Positions 15,617 to 24,085 of a DNA stretch of 34,753 nt are shown here, piece after piece. Source of the DNA: an uncultured Bacteroidales bacterium (GTDB taxonomy: Bacteria; Bacteroidota; Bacteroidia; Bacteroidales; Bacteroidaceae); the NCBI GenBank assembly GCA_937995875.1, contig CALKIW010000108.1:1-34753 (forward strand). The letters are read 5' to 3'. A program made the translations under genes and the position numbers. The notes under the pieces are model-generated. The model saw only the letters and a program-made list of their open reading frames with translations. It searched no databases and was not told the DNA's origin. The number at the start of each line of letters is the position of its first letter. Position 1 is the first letter of the stretch.

Positions 15617-16288
15617 ATGGATTATGTAATCATTGTTGCCGGCGGCAAGGGACTGCGCATGGGGAGCGAATTGCCCAAACAGTTCCTGCCCATTGGCGGC
15701 AAGCCGGTGCTGATGCGCACCATAGAGCGGTTTCAGGAGTACAGTCCGGCACTGAAGATTATTCTCGTACTGCCCAAAGACCAGCAGGAATTCTGGCGCG
15801 AACTGTGCCGAAAACACGATTTCAACACGCCACACCAGATTGCCGACGGCGGTGAAACCCGCTTCCAATCGTCCAAAAACGGACTGGCACTCATCCCCGA
15901 TGACGCAGAGGGAATAGTGGCCATACACGACGGTGTGCGCCCATTTGTATCGAAAGCCGTGATAGAGCGTTGTTTCGAAGCCGCCCGCGACGACTATGCG
16001 GCCATTCCCGTGATGCCGATTACCGAGACACTGCGGTATGTCGATCGGGGGCATGGGCACAACGTGATGCGCGACCACTTCCGCTCGGTACAGACGCCTC
16101 AATGCTTCGACTTGGCATTGGCCAAGCAGGCTTTCAACCAGCCCGACCGCGAAACCTTCACCGATGACGCCTCGGTGATAGAGAGTTTGGGGTGCCAAGT
16201 AACGATGGTGGAGGGAAACAGAGAGAATATCAAACTCACCACACCATTCGACCTGAAACTCGCGGATTGTTTAATTCAGAATGCATAA
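15617..16288 (+). CDS. ispD: 2-C-methyl-D-erythritol 4-phosphate cytidylyltransferase
   Basis: The 223-residue enzyme of the MEP isoprenoid pathway transfers CMP from CTP to methylerythritol phosphate. The nucleotide-binding loop AGGKGLRMGSELPKQF (8-23) and HDGVRP (104-109) are intact, and NIKLTTPFDLKLA near the end is the usual C-terminal signature. The last codons (QNA and the TAA stop) lie inside the left arm of a 26-bp inverted repeat, so the very end of the protein seems set by that repeat, although the conserved core is complete. IspF, a later enzyme of the pathway, is encoded at 24086-24565. Confidence 0.96.
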   Translation: MDYVIIVAGGKGLRMGSELPKQFLPIGGKPVLMRTIERFQEYSPALKIILVLPKDQQEFWRELCRKHDFNTPHQIADGGETRFQSSKNGLALIPDDAEGIVAIHDGVRPFVSKAVIERCFEAARDDYAAIPVMPITETLRYVDRGHGHNVMRDHFRSVQTPQCFDLALAKQAFNQPDRETFTDDASVIESLGCQVTMVEGNRENIKLTTPFDLKLADCLIQNA

Positions 16289-16305
16289 TTCATAATGCAT
16301 AATTC
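16280..16305. repeat. Left arm of 26-bp perfect inverted repeat
   Basis: The arm begins AATGCATAATTCATAATGCA and ends TAATTC. It is the exact reverse complement of 16832-16857. It contains the ispD stop codon (16286-16288). Confidence 0.85.
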
Positions 16306-16402
16306 CATTACCATAACCTTGGCTATTACGGAAAATGGAAGACGGATGAGAATCGAGTCTTATATGGAGACAATTTAATTATGAGATTAAAGCATTACGC
16401 TC

Positions 16403-16771
16403 ATGAAGTCATCTGAAGAAAATATTATTGTCGTCAAAACTAAGAGCTTTTCAGTGAGGTGTGTCAAGCTATACAAATATCTGTGCAACAAAGATGGAAA
16501 CTATATTATCGGAAACCAATTGCTGCGATGCGGTACAAGCATCGGTGCAAATGTCAAGGAAGCCATACGCGGACAGTCTAAGGCCGACTTTGGAAGCAAG
16601 ATGAATATTGCATTGAAAGAAGCGAGCGAAACTGAATACTGGATTGAATGGCTAAGAGATGCCGGTTATATCAGCAATGAACAAGCAAAAAGCTTACTCG
16701 ATGATTGCGTCGAACTGATAAAACTTTTGACTTCCATAGTCAAATCAACTTTTATTTCTTGCAAGTCATAA
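16403..16771 (+). CDS. Four-helix-bundle protein (23S rRNA IVS-like family)
   Basis: The 122-residue protein matches the short four-helix-bundle family related to proteins encoded within 23S rRNA intervening sequences. Hallmarks are RCVKLYKYL, then LLRCGTSIGANVKEAIRGQSKADF, then KMNIALKEASETEYWIEWLRDAGYI. The known structures of the family are small helical, often pentameric proteins without an assigned enzymatic activity. It lies between ispD and recG but shares no pathway with them, is more AT-rich than its neighbours by eye, and is flanked by a perfect 26-bp inverted repeat, all suggesting a separately acquired module. Confidence 0.88.
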   Translation: MKSSEENIIVVKTKSFSVRCVKLYKYLCNKDGNYIIGNQLLRCGTSIGANVKEAIRGQSKADFGSKMNIALKEASETEYWIEWLRDAGYISNEQAKSLLDDCVELIKLLTSIVKSTFISCKS

Positions 16772-16831
16772 CATTTCATTTTGAACGATGCATTTTCACC
16801 ATTGCCCTTATCAGCAAGGTGATGGAATTGT

Positions 16832-16857
16832 GAATTATGCATTATGAATTATGCATT
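16832..16857. repeat. Right arm of 26-bp perfect inverted repeat
   Basis: Reverse complement of 16280-16305. It ends directly before the ATG of recG at 16858. Three ATG triplets within the arm could mislead start prediction into adding seven residues (MHYELCI) to RecG. Confidence 0.85.
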
Positions 16858-18960
16858 ATGTTAAATCTTTTAGATCAAGACATCATGTATCTGCCCGGGG
16901 TGGGACCAAAGAAAAAAGAGATATTGAGCAAGGAACTCAACATCCATACATGGGGCGACCTGCTGGAATATTATCCTTACAAATATGTGGATCGCACGAA
17001 AATATACCGCATTATGGAACTATCGGGCGAGATGCCCTTTGTGCAGGTCAAGGGAAAGATACTAAGTTTCGAGGAGTTTCCGATGAGTGCGCGCAAGAAA
17101 CGCGTTGTGGCCCACTTTACAGACGGGTACGGAATCGTAGACTTGGTGTGGTTCCGCGGTGCACAATATGTCTACAAAAACTATAAGGTGGGCGAAGAAT
17201 ACATCGTTTTTGGCAAACCCTCCGTCTATCAAGGACGATACCAGTTTGCACACCCGGAGATTGACAGGGTGGCCGATTTGAAATTGGACGAGATGGGGAT
17301 GCAGCCCTACTATAGCACCACAGAAACGATGAAGAAGCGGGGAATGATGTCGAGGTCGATAGAAAGGCTCACCAAAACACTCGCCACGAAGATTCCGGCA
17401 GGGTCGATTCAGGAAACACTGTTACCATCGATGGTCAGTCGACTAAACCTCATGTCCCGTGAAGATGCTTATCGAAAAATACACTATCCGCAAACGTTGG
17501 ACGATGTGCAGCGTGCCCAAGTGCGCCTGAAGTTTGAGGAACTGTTCTATGTGCAGCTCAACATCCTGCGTTACGCCTCAGAGCATCGGCGCAAATACAA
17601 AGGCTATATCTTTGGAAAGATAGGGCCCATATTCAACAATTTCTTCGCGGAAAACCTGCCCTTCGACCTCACTCAGGCACAAAAACGGGTGATACACGAA
17701 ATACGCGACGATATGCGTTCGGGCCATCAGATGAACAGACTGCTGCAAGGCGACGTAGGATCCGGCAAGACATTGGTGGCGCTGATGTCCATGCTCATTG
17801 CCATAGACAATGGGTTCCAGACTTGCATCATGGCCCCAACGGAGATTCTTGCCGAACAACATCTCGATACAATCCGCGCTTTTCTACAGGATTTACCGGT
17901 GAGGGTGGAGTTGCTTACGGGCATTGTGAAAGGCAGGAAACGCAAGAAGATTCTTGAAGATCTGGTTGAAGGAAAGATTGATATTCTGGTGGGCACACAC
18001 GCCATCATCGAAGATACTGTGCAATTCAAACAGTTGGGGATGGCCGTAGTTGATGAGCAACACCGCTTCGGCGTGGCACAACGTGCCAAACTCTGGGGCA
18101 AGAGCGAGCGGCCGCCCCATATTCTGGTAATGACGGCAACCCCTATCCCACGCACCTTGGCCATGACCATTTATGGCGATTTGGACGTGAGCGTTATCGA
18201 CGAACTGCCGCCCGGACGCAAACCGGTGATGACAATCCATAAATTCGACAACCAAACCGTCTCATTATATAATGGTATACGTCAGCAAGTTCACGAGGGC
18301 AGACAGGTCTACATCGTTTTCCCATTGATTGAAGAAAGCGAGAAAAGCGATTTGAAAAACCTCGAAGACGGCTACAAGAAACTATGTGAGGTCTTCCCGG
18401 AGTTTCGACTAAGCAAGGTGCATGGGCGCATGAAACCGAAGGAAAAAGAAGCTGAGATGCAGAAGTTTGTGAGTGGAGAGACTCAAATTCTGGTAGCCAC
18501 AACGGTGATTGAGGTGGGCGTGAACGTGCCGAATGCATCGGTAATGGTGATTCTCGACGCCCAAAGATTCGGACTTTCGCAGCTTCACCAACTGCGGGGA
18601 CGCGTTGGGCGAGGAGCCGACCAAAGCTATTGCCTGCTCGTTACAAGCTATGAATTGGGAGCCGAAACACGTAAGCGCATCGACATCATGTGCCAAACCA
18701 ACGACGGATTCCGCATTGCCGAAGCTGATCTGAAACTTCGCGGCCCGGGCGATTTGGAGGGAACGCAACAAAGCGGTATTGCGTTCGACTTGAAAATAGC
18801 CGATATTGCCCGCGACGGTCAGATTGTACAGCTCGCACGAAACGAAGCACAGAAGATTATAGACAATGACCCTCGCTGTGAAAAAGCACAATATTCCATA
18901 TTCTGGAATCGGCTCAAGGAACTAAGAAACACACATATTAATTGGTCGGCCATCAGCTAA
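16858..18960 (+). CDS. recG: ATP-dependent DNA helicase RecG
   Basis: The 700-residue helicase remodels stalled replication forks and branched recombination intermediates. I start at the ATG at 16858 (MLNLLDQDIMYLPGVG) because the upstream in-frame ATG at 16837 is made of repeat sequence. The N-terminal part contains the wedge/OB domain (about 55-140, FVQVKGKILSFEEF). The helicase core has Walker A GDVGSGKT (298-305), the RecG-type motif DEQH (399-402) followed by RFGV, motif III TATPIPRT, and the C-terminal QLRGRVGRG and GDLEGTQQSG. Length and motifs are complete. Confidence 0.96.
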   Translation: MLNLLDQDIMYLPGVGPKKKEILSKELNIHTWGDLLEYYPYKYVDRTKIYRIMELSGEMPFVQVKGKILSFEEFPMSARKKRVVAHFTDGYGIVDLVWFRGAQYVYKNYKVGEEYIVFGKPSVYQGRYQFAHPEIDRVADLKLDEMGMQPYYSTTETMKKRGMMSRSIERLTKTLATKIPAGSIQETLLPSMVSRLNLMSREDAYRKIHYPQTLDDVQRAQVRLKFEELFYVQLNILRYASEHRRKYKGYIFGKIGPIFNNFFAENLPFDLTQAQKRVIHEIRDDMRSGHQMNRLLQGDVGSGKTLVALMSMLIAIDNGFQTCIMAPTEILAEQHLDTIRAFLQDLPVRVELLTGIVKGRKRKKILEDLVEGKIDILVGTHAIIEDTVQFKQLGMAVVDEQHRFGVAQRAKLWGKSERPPHILVMTATPIPRTLAMTIYGDLDVSVIDELPPGRKPVMTIHKFDNQTVSLYNGIRQQVHEGRQVYIVFPLIEESEKSDLKNLEDGYKKLCEVFPEFRLSKVHGRMKPKEKEAEMQKFVSGETQILVATTVIEVGVNVPNASVMVILDAQRFGLSQLHQLRGRVGRGADQSYCLLVTSYELGAETRKRIDIMCQTNDGFRIAEADLKLRGPGDLEGTQQSGIAFDLKIADIARDGQIVQLARNEAQKIIDNDPRCEKAQYSIFWNRLKELRNTHINWSAIS

Positions 18961-19312
18961 ACAGGGCAAAATTCGCATTCGCTCAACATCGATTATATCC
19001 GGAATGTTCAAACCATTGAAGTTTGACAGGGGAAAAACGAATATCCGCTTGACGCACATCAAGAGCAAGGATGAAATAATTACAATATAGTAAATAAAAT
19101 TATTAAAATGTTAATACTTTGTTGAAAAACGCCTTTTTGTGTTAAAACGCAATTATTTTTTTTGTTGATTGTGGTAATAAACACAATTTTTTATTATCTT
19201 TGCGAAGTCTTTTGAAAATTGAAGAGCAATCTATTATGCACTTTATTTTTCTATTTTGAGGAACATTTTGCTTTCTCGAACACAATAAAACCTAAGATAT
19301 AAATTAGAATTT
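18961..19312. other. Intergenic region between recG and the M23 peptidase
   Basis: No gene is supported. The second half is very AT-rich and contains the peptidase promoter at 19169-19202. No clear intrinsic terminator for recG was found; the T-rich stretch at 19154-19163 lacks a convincing stem. Confidence 0.5.
19169..19202 (+). promoter_or_regulatory. Promoter for the M23 peptidase
   Basis: TATCTTTG at 19195-19202 fits the -7 consensus TAnnTTTG. TTGTGG at 19169-19174 is the best -33 candidate, with slightly long spacing. The predicted leader is about 105 nt, AT-rich, with no recognisable riboswitch. Confidence 0.6.
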
Positions 19313-20281
19313 ATGACTCTGAAAAAGACTGCAAAGACCCTGACCATATCTCTCCTTTTCGCCCTTACGGCGATACCGGTTGCCGGCCAAGACCTGCTGG
19401 CCAGACAAGCACCAGTAGATCGTCGCGCCAAGAAACTTGACTCCATAGAGATTCGGTCTGTTGTTGCAAGAGAGAATATACAATCTCCCGCAGCCCGGCT
19501 TTACGGAGACGATTGGAATAATCAATACGCACACCGTGCTACTGAGCTGCCCGACTCTTTCGTCATTAACCTCCGCCATTTCTGCATGCCTACCCCAAGC
19601 CGTGTTGTTACCAGCAATTTCGGTAGTCGCTGGGGACGCCAACACAAAGGCCTCGACATTAAAGTTTATATCGGCGACACAATCCGTTCGGCCTTCAACG
19701 GCAAGGTACGCATTGTAAAATATGAGCGCAGAGGATACGGCAACTACGTTGTTATTCGCCACCCCAACGGTTTAGAGACCATCTACGGGCACCTCAGCAA
19801 ACATCTGGTACGGGAAAATCAGATGGTAAGAGCAGGCGAGCCCATCGGTCTTGGTGGCAACACCGGGCGCAGCACGGGATCACACCTGCACTTTGAAACC
19901 CGTCTTTGCGGTGTCGCTTTGAATCCTGCACTGTTCTTCGATTTCCGTAATCAAGACGTGGTTGCAGACCAAGTATTGTTCAAAAAGGACTCCTATCAAA
20001 AGGAGTCTACCATCGCTACCCGTGAGCGAGGAAAGGTAGGCAATGGCGGATATACACGCGACCAAATCTACGGCACACCCGGACACAGTGCAGATTTGGC
20101 CTCTACGGCAGTCAGAAAAGCCATCAACCAGCCAGAGCGTGTGTACTATAAGGTTCTCAAGGGAGACACCCTCGAATCCATCGCCAGCAAAGTCGGTGTA
20201 ACGGTAGACAAGCTCTGCCGACTGAACGGCTACAGAAGAAATCAGACTATACGTCCCGGACAGATTATCAGATATATATAA
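19313..20281 (+). CDS. Secreted M23 metallopeptidase with LysM domain
   Basis: The 322-residue exported cell-wall protein has an N-terminal signal peptide (1-26, ending PVAGQ). The LytM/M23 domain (about 98-210) carries the zinc ligands His111 and Asp115 in HKGLD and His193 in HLHFE, plus His160 in YGH and His191; the site is therefore complete and the enzyme probably cleaves peptidoglycan cross-bridges. A C-terminal LysM domain (about 276-321, YYKVLKGDTLESIASKVGV to RPGQIIRYI) should bind the glycan. It resembles NlpD/EnvC-type or Bacteroidota cell-separation peptidases. It is monocistronic by context. Confidence 0.93.
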   Translation: MTLKKTAKTLTISLLFALTAIPVAGQDLLARQAPVDRRAKKLDSIEIRSVVARENIQSPAARLYGDDWNNQYAHRATELPDSFVINLRHFCMPTPSRVVTSNFGSRWGRQHKGLDIKVYIGDTIRSAFNGKVRIVKYERRGYGNYVVIRHPNGLETIYGHLSKHLVRENQMVRAGEPIGLGGNTGRSTGSHLHFETRLCGVALNPALFFDFRNQDVVADQVLFKKDSYQKESTIATRERGKVGNGGYTRDQIYGTPGHSADLASTAVRKAINQPERVYYKVLKGDTLESIASKVGVTVDKLCRLNGYRRNQTIRPGQIIRYI

Positions 20282-20466
20282 ACAGCGTATCAGAGGTACA
20301 TAAAAATCACGATTTATAAGCCAGCGGAATAAAGAAAAATCCGTTTTTCTTTAGAGGAATGGTACATAAACAGAGATTTGAGGAAATATAATCCGTTTAT
20401 CAAAGATACTCAATATTATAGGCAACACACCTTGCCGACAGCCATAAAAAGCTGACAAACACAGAC

Positions 20467-20515
20467 AACCATCAGCGCCCGAATGAATCATCATATCATT
20501 CGGGCGCTGATGGTT
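20467..20515. terminator. Perfect 20-bp hairpin between converging genes
   Basis: Arms 20467-20486 and 20496-20515 are perfect reverse complements with a 9-base loop. The stem is GC-rich in its middle (CAGCGCCCG). It lies between the M23 gene (+) and the GT2 gene (-), 30 bases past the stop of the latter. Downstream on the minus strand is a fairly T-rich stretch, but neither side has an immediate long T run. It is likely a bidirectional transcription stop. Confidence 0.65.
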
Positions 20516-20545
20516 AATGCAAAGCGTTATGGAAAAAGATTCAAG

Positions 20546-21322
20546 TTATCTCTTGAATACAGACCTAACAACAAACCAAAGATGCATGGCGATGGTGGTA
20601 AAGAGTCCAAAATGGGAAACCATGACATGGAAACGCTCCTTCAATGAAGCCCAATGATTCTTAGCAGTCATTCCTCCCTCAAGATAGTTTACCAAAACAT
20701 CGTCTATGTTTTTCAACACCAAACCTCTCTTTTCGGCCGCTTTCATAATCCTGATACACCAGTCCACATCGGCAGAATACCGATATTTCAGATGATAAGG
20801 CGTGGCTTTGGCAAGATCCGTGCGGGCATAAAACGACTGATGACAAACCACCATTCCCTGCCTGAAAGAACGCCACGACAGTTTCTCAGGTGGCTGCAAC
20901 CGACGATGACGAATAAAACAGCCCTCATCATCCACAATATCCGCATTTCCGTAGAGCACTCCGGGCAGCTCCTCTCCTTCAACCAGACCATTGGAAATGT
21001 GCTCCAACGTATCCGGCGCAGGAAACACATCACCCGCATTCAGAAATACCAGATAGTCGCCGGTAGCCATCCCAATGCCTTTGTTCATCGCATCATAAAG
21101 CCCGCGATCTTTCTCAGAAACGACCTCTACCTGCAGTCCGACATTCAGGTTATACACCTTTGCCATGTAAGCTTGAGCCATAGCGACCGTACGGTCACTC
21201 GACAAACCGTCGATGATAAGATGCTCAATGTTGGCATGCGACTGCTCCATCACACTGTCAAGCGTGCGTTGAAGCTCATGTTCAGCATTGAAAGTACAGG
21301 TGATTATCGTAAATTTTATCAT
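20546..21322 (-). CDS. GT2-family glycosyltransferase
   Basis: The 258-residue protein has a GT-A fold start (FTIITCTFNAEHELQRTLDSV) and the acidic pairs of the family: DGLSSDRT near residue 38 and the LNAGD motif near 95. ADVDWCIRI near 195 is the expected acceptor-side region. A hydrophobic C-terminus (about 235-253) may tether it to the inner membrane. It probably adds a sugar during surface polysaccharide or lipopolysaccharide synthesis. Its start overlaps the stop of the GT4 gene by four bases, so the two are translationally coupled. Confidence 0.9.
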   Translation of the reverse strand: MIKFTIITCTFNAEHELQRTLDSVMEQSHANIEHLIIDGLSSDRTVAMAQAYMAKVYNLNVGLQVEVVSEKDRGLYDAMNKGIGMATGDYLVFLNAGDVFPAPDTLEHISNGLVEGEELPGVLYGNADIVDDEGCFIRHRRLQPPEKLSWRSFRQGMVVCHQSFYARTDLAKATPYHLKYRYSADVDWCIRIMKAAEKRGLVLKNIDDVLVNYLEGGMTAKNHWASLKERFHVMVSHFGLFTTIAMHLWFVVRSVFKR

Positions 21323-22593
21323 AAAGCATATCTTTTGGATGCCGCAGCATGGTTATAAATTTCTATATATTTCATGGCCACGACCTGTTGAGAATAGCGT
21401 GACACAACCTTTTTTATTGCATCTTGGCTCAAGCTGTCGTAGTCGGCCTCATCCAGCACCCAGCGTATTCCCCTCGCCAAGTCGGACGCACTTTTGAACA
21501 TCGACACATATCCATTCTTGCGGTGGTCTATCATTTCGGCAATTCCCCCTACCCTAAAACCCACGCAAGGCACGCCACAAGCCATTGCCTCCATAATGGT
21601 GTTGGGCAGGTTTTCCGACAGCGAGGGTAATATGAAAACATCTATCGCATTATAAACCTCTACGATTTTCTTCTCCTCACTGATATATCCCAAAGGATAA
21701 ACGGGCATTTCAAACTGCCCCTCGAACGCTTCGGCGTGGCCACCCAATATCACTACGCCCGTATTATCGCGCATCTCAGGGTGGTCTGACACCAATCGGT
21801 TACAAGCCTCTATCAGATAGTTCATGCCCTTGTTGATATTCGTTGCCTTCTGGGCTATAAATGCTATCAGACGCCTATCGTGCGGCAAATCCAAAGCCGT
21901 TCTGGCTGCCAGCTTGTCTTTTTTGCGAAAAACCGAAGTATTCATGGGGTTGGGTATATCCGTCACAATCTGTCCCCGAATCACCCCACTCGCCTTGGCC
22001 TCCGCCGCCAGCCATTTGCTGCAAGCCACAAAAGAGATATTGTAGGGCTTGAAAAAACTGTTTTTCTTCTCCCAAATCCGATAAGACAAGTCCTTGTCAC
22101 CGCCTCCATGCGGAAGATATTTGCAATGAGAGCAGTGAGATTTGAATTTCTCACACCCTAAAGACAGATGGCAGATGCTCGATGCCGGCCACAAATCGTG
22201 CATGGTCCACACCACCGGCTTTCCACTTCTCAGAATCTCGCGAATGCCCGCCAACGACAACATGCCCTGATTTATCCAGGCCAAATGAATGATGTCTGCA
22301 CGCTTAAACTCCGGCAACGACGTTATATCAACCCCTGCATTGGCTATATCCAGTTCAAATAAGTGTTTCTTAGAAAAGCGCAGATGCACGAAAATACACA
22401 ATCGTTCCCACAGAAAAGCCAGGCGATGGCGCCATGAACGTGGCAGTCCGACCACATTGATGTTGTCGGTTTCCTTGTTCGCCACCAGCATACTTGCCTT
22501 GACACCATTGTTGTTCAAGGCTTCCACCAACCGTCCGGTAGCCACTGCGGCTCCTCCGGCTCGTTCACTTGTATTCACTAAAAGTACTCGCAT
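21319..22593 (-). CDS. GT4-family glycosyltransferase
   Basis: The 424-residue GT-B enzyme starts at the ATG at 22593 (MRVLLVNTSERAGGAAVATGRL). The GTG seven codons upstream lies inside the likely -7 promoter box and so is rejected. The donor-binding signature is SLSENLPNTIMEAMACGVPCVGF. It uses a nucleotide sugar to extend a glycan, probably a surface polysaccharide, together with the coupled GT2 enzyme. An internal region (SLGCEKFKSHCSHCKYLP) has clustered cysteines, seen in some GT4 proteins of polysaccharide clusters. No Wzx/Wzy or other pathway genes are nearby. Confidence 0.9.
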   Translation of the reverse strand: MRVLLVNTSERAGGAAVATGRLVEALNNNGVKASMLVANKETDNINVVGLPRSWRHRLAFLWERLCIFVHLRFSKKHLFELDIANAGVDITSLPEFKRADIIHLAWINQGMLSLAGIREILRSGKPVVWTMHDLWPASSICHLSLGCEKFKSHCSHCKYLPHGGGDKDLSYRIWEKKNSFFKPYNISFVACSKWLAAEAKASGVIRGQIVTDIPNPMNTSVFRKKDKLAARTALDLPHDRRLIAFIAQKATNINKGMNYLIEACNRLVSDHPEMRDNTGVVILGGHAEAFEGQFEMPVYPLGYISEEKKIVEVYNAIDVFILPSLSENLPNTIMEAMACGVPCVGFRVGGIAEMIDHRKNGYVSMFKSASDLARGIRWVLDEADYDSLSQDAIKKVVSRYSQQVVAMKYIEIYNHAAASKRYAL

Positions 22594-22613
22594 CCTATCC
22601 GGTCTTAATATCA

Positions 22614-22621
22614 CAAAGGTA
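22614..22621 (-). promoter_or_regulatory. -7 box of the GT4-GT2 operon
   Basis: On the minus strand TACCTTTG matches the TAnnTTTG consensus. Transcription would begin near 22607, about 14 nt before the ATG at 22593. The -33 element is weak. The position helps decide the start of the GT4 gene. Confidence 0.5.
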
Positions 22622-22895
22622 ATAAAAAGTAGTGGAAAAAGAATTCATCCCATCAAATATTATGTCCTGCGCCATTTAATTTCAATCCATTCCAACTCCA
22701 CGTCCGCAAACATCCGGCATGCCAAAACACCCCGTTACCATTGTTCTGTGACAGGATTTGGCAGTATTAGCAGTTTGCATTTTACTGAACAAATATCCTT
22801 TCAGTCCTCGAAAATTCAAAGGCAATCCTCTCTCCCAACCTATATTCGTACAATATGTGCAACTCACAGTTGATTAAAATTTCATGTATATTTTA

Positions 22896-23280
22896 TTTAC
22901 AAACGTCCCAAAATGCTTCGCTTATTTCAAATCGAACCTGCCGTCGCCCGAAATACGCGAATTTGAAGCACTTTCGTATCTCTCTGACAATCAGAGCATT
23001 TCAAAAACAAGCTCTTATGTCCTCACTTTCCTGCCCCGCGATTGAGTATCGAATGGCAGTGCGAAAGGGCTTTAAACGCCATGTGGATGAAGCTTAGTCG
23101 CGCTGCGGTTAGGCCTCAACCACATTGCCGTTAAGGCTCCGCCATGATATGGCAGAATAAAATTTCCACTACAGGGGCTGTTTTCACGCATTGCGGACAG
23201 ATAAAGAGGGGCAAAACATAGCCCTTTTTGCGCTGGTTGCTCCGAAAATAATCATCAGAAAACGGTAATCTATTTTTACA
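22896..23280. repeat. Dispersed intergenic element, copy B (385 bp)
   Basis: Colinear with 13546-13930 with no net length difference. The longest exact match is the 22 bases ending GCCCTTTTTGCGCT (23213-23234 here, 13863-13884 in copy A). Read on the minus strand, a peptide track ending FEISEAFWDVCK aligns residue for residue with the track ending FQISEAFGDVCK in copy A, but here it is interrupted by a TGA. Confidence 0.8.
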
Positions 23281-23626
23281 CATCAAAAAGTCATGACAAG
23301 GTAACAAGGAATTGTGGGCATATATGAAAATTGCTGTTCCAATATAAGTTATAAGTATTTTCAGAGTGAATTTAAGCAAAAATTTAAGTGTCAAAGCCCA
23401 TCAGTGTTTGTTGAAAGTCACCCGGACAACCTTGCGTCTTCACGGCCAAAAAGATTTGCCCAAAACTGTCCTCATATCCCGAAAACTTGATTAGCGGGAG
23501 CAAACGGGGGCTATTCATTTGACGAAATGATCAAAAAAAGGAGACGATTGCAACCTGTGTTCGTACACAATCTATTGATTTGTATCAAGAAAACACCCAT
23601 TTTTCACCTTTACCGACATCAAAAGG

Positions 23627-23657
23627 TTGTGGCATCGGAATATTTGCCGTATATTTG
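23627..23657 (+). promoter_or_regulatory. Promoter of the candidate small RNA
   Basis: TATATTTG at 23650-23657 and TTGTGG at 23627-23632 form a good Bacteroidota promoter with 20 bases between TTG and TATA. No protein gene lies downstream on this strand before the terminator at 23819. Confidence 0.65.
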
Positions 23658-23663
23658 CAACAT

Positions 23664-23858
23664 CAAAAGGTTAATAGATTGTTTAGGTTAGTAGTAATAG
23701 ATTTAGGTTTTTAGTTATTAGGTTTAAGGTAGATTTGATAGATTGTTTAACGGATGACAATGAAGGCCGTGAGGTTTTCATTCGATTCGAAAAAGTTTTT
23801 TTAGTTAAACATAAGATGTACGCTGAAGCTCGTTGATGAGTTTCAGCGTATTTTTTTT
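23664..23858 (+). ncRNA. Candidate small RNA of about 195 nt
   Basis: It is bounded by a consensus promoter and a strong intrinsic terminator with no protein gene of normal size between them. The 5' part is A/T-rich with repeated ATAGATTGTTTA and TAGTAATAG words. The only short frame noticed is ATG ACA ATG AAG ... TAG at 23754-23804, encoding 16 residues (MTMKAVRFSFDSKKFF), which could be a small peptide or chance. It does not resemble tmRNA, 6S RNA, RNase P or SRP RNA as far as I can see. Start position is inferred from the -7 box. Confidence 0.45.
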
Positions 23859-24038
23859 GTTATCTTCAATCGCAATCCCAACCCTCTCGTCCCACCTTCC
23901 ATAGTTGCCTTTGGTCAGGACTTTCTCCGACACAAAAGCATGGGAAAGGCTGCGAACGCCTCTTTTTAAGGCTTTAAAGGCAGGCCGTTTACGTTTGTGG
24001 AAAGCATAGCCAAAGTCCTTCGGGGCAATTTTTTCCAT
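23805..24038 (-). CDS. Doubtful small protein of 77 residues downstream of ispF
   Basis: An open frame from the ATG at 24038 starts MEKIAPKDFGYAFHKRK and contains GNYGRWDERVG. It is basic, with no signal peptide, membrane segment or motif I recognise. It follows ispF by 47 bases in the same direction, so it could be co-transcribed. Against it: its last codons overlap the perfect stem of the plus-strand terminator, and no ribosome binding evidence is available. I do not assign a function. Confidence 0.3.
   Translation of the reverse strand: MEKIAPKDFGYAFHKRKRPAFKALKRGVRSLSHAFVSEKVLTKGNYGRWDERVGIAIEDNKKNTLKLINELQRTSYV
23819..23858 (+). terminator. Strong intrinsic terminator of the candidate small RNA
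   Basis: A 13-bp stem (TACGCTGAAGCTC with GAGTTTCAGCGTA, one G-U pair) with a 6-base loop is followed directly by eight T. The T run lies on the plus strand only, so the direction is plus. Confidence 0.85.
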
Positions 24039-24085
24039 CAAAAAACATTAGTCGAATGGCTTCATCTCGCCTCAATCCGAGCCTA

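Larger units (their letters stand above)
22622..24085. other. Gene-poor interval of about 1.5 kb
   Basis: The interval contains unique sequence to 22895, the second copy of the dispersed element (22896-23280), about 350 bases in which I see nothing (23281-23626), a promoter and candidate small RNA (23627-23858), and a doubtful minus-strand small gene (23805-24038). No tRNA or mobile-element gene was found. Confidence 0.6.

Noticed and set aside
16837..16857. Upstream start of RecG adding seven residues
   Set aside because: The extension is encoded entirely by the right arm of the inverted repeat; the ATG at 16858 gives the normal RecG N-terminus.
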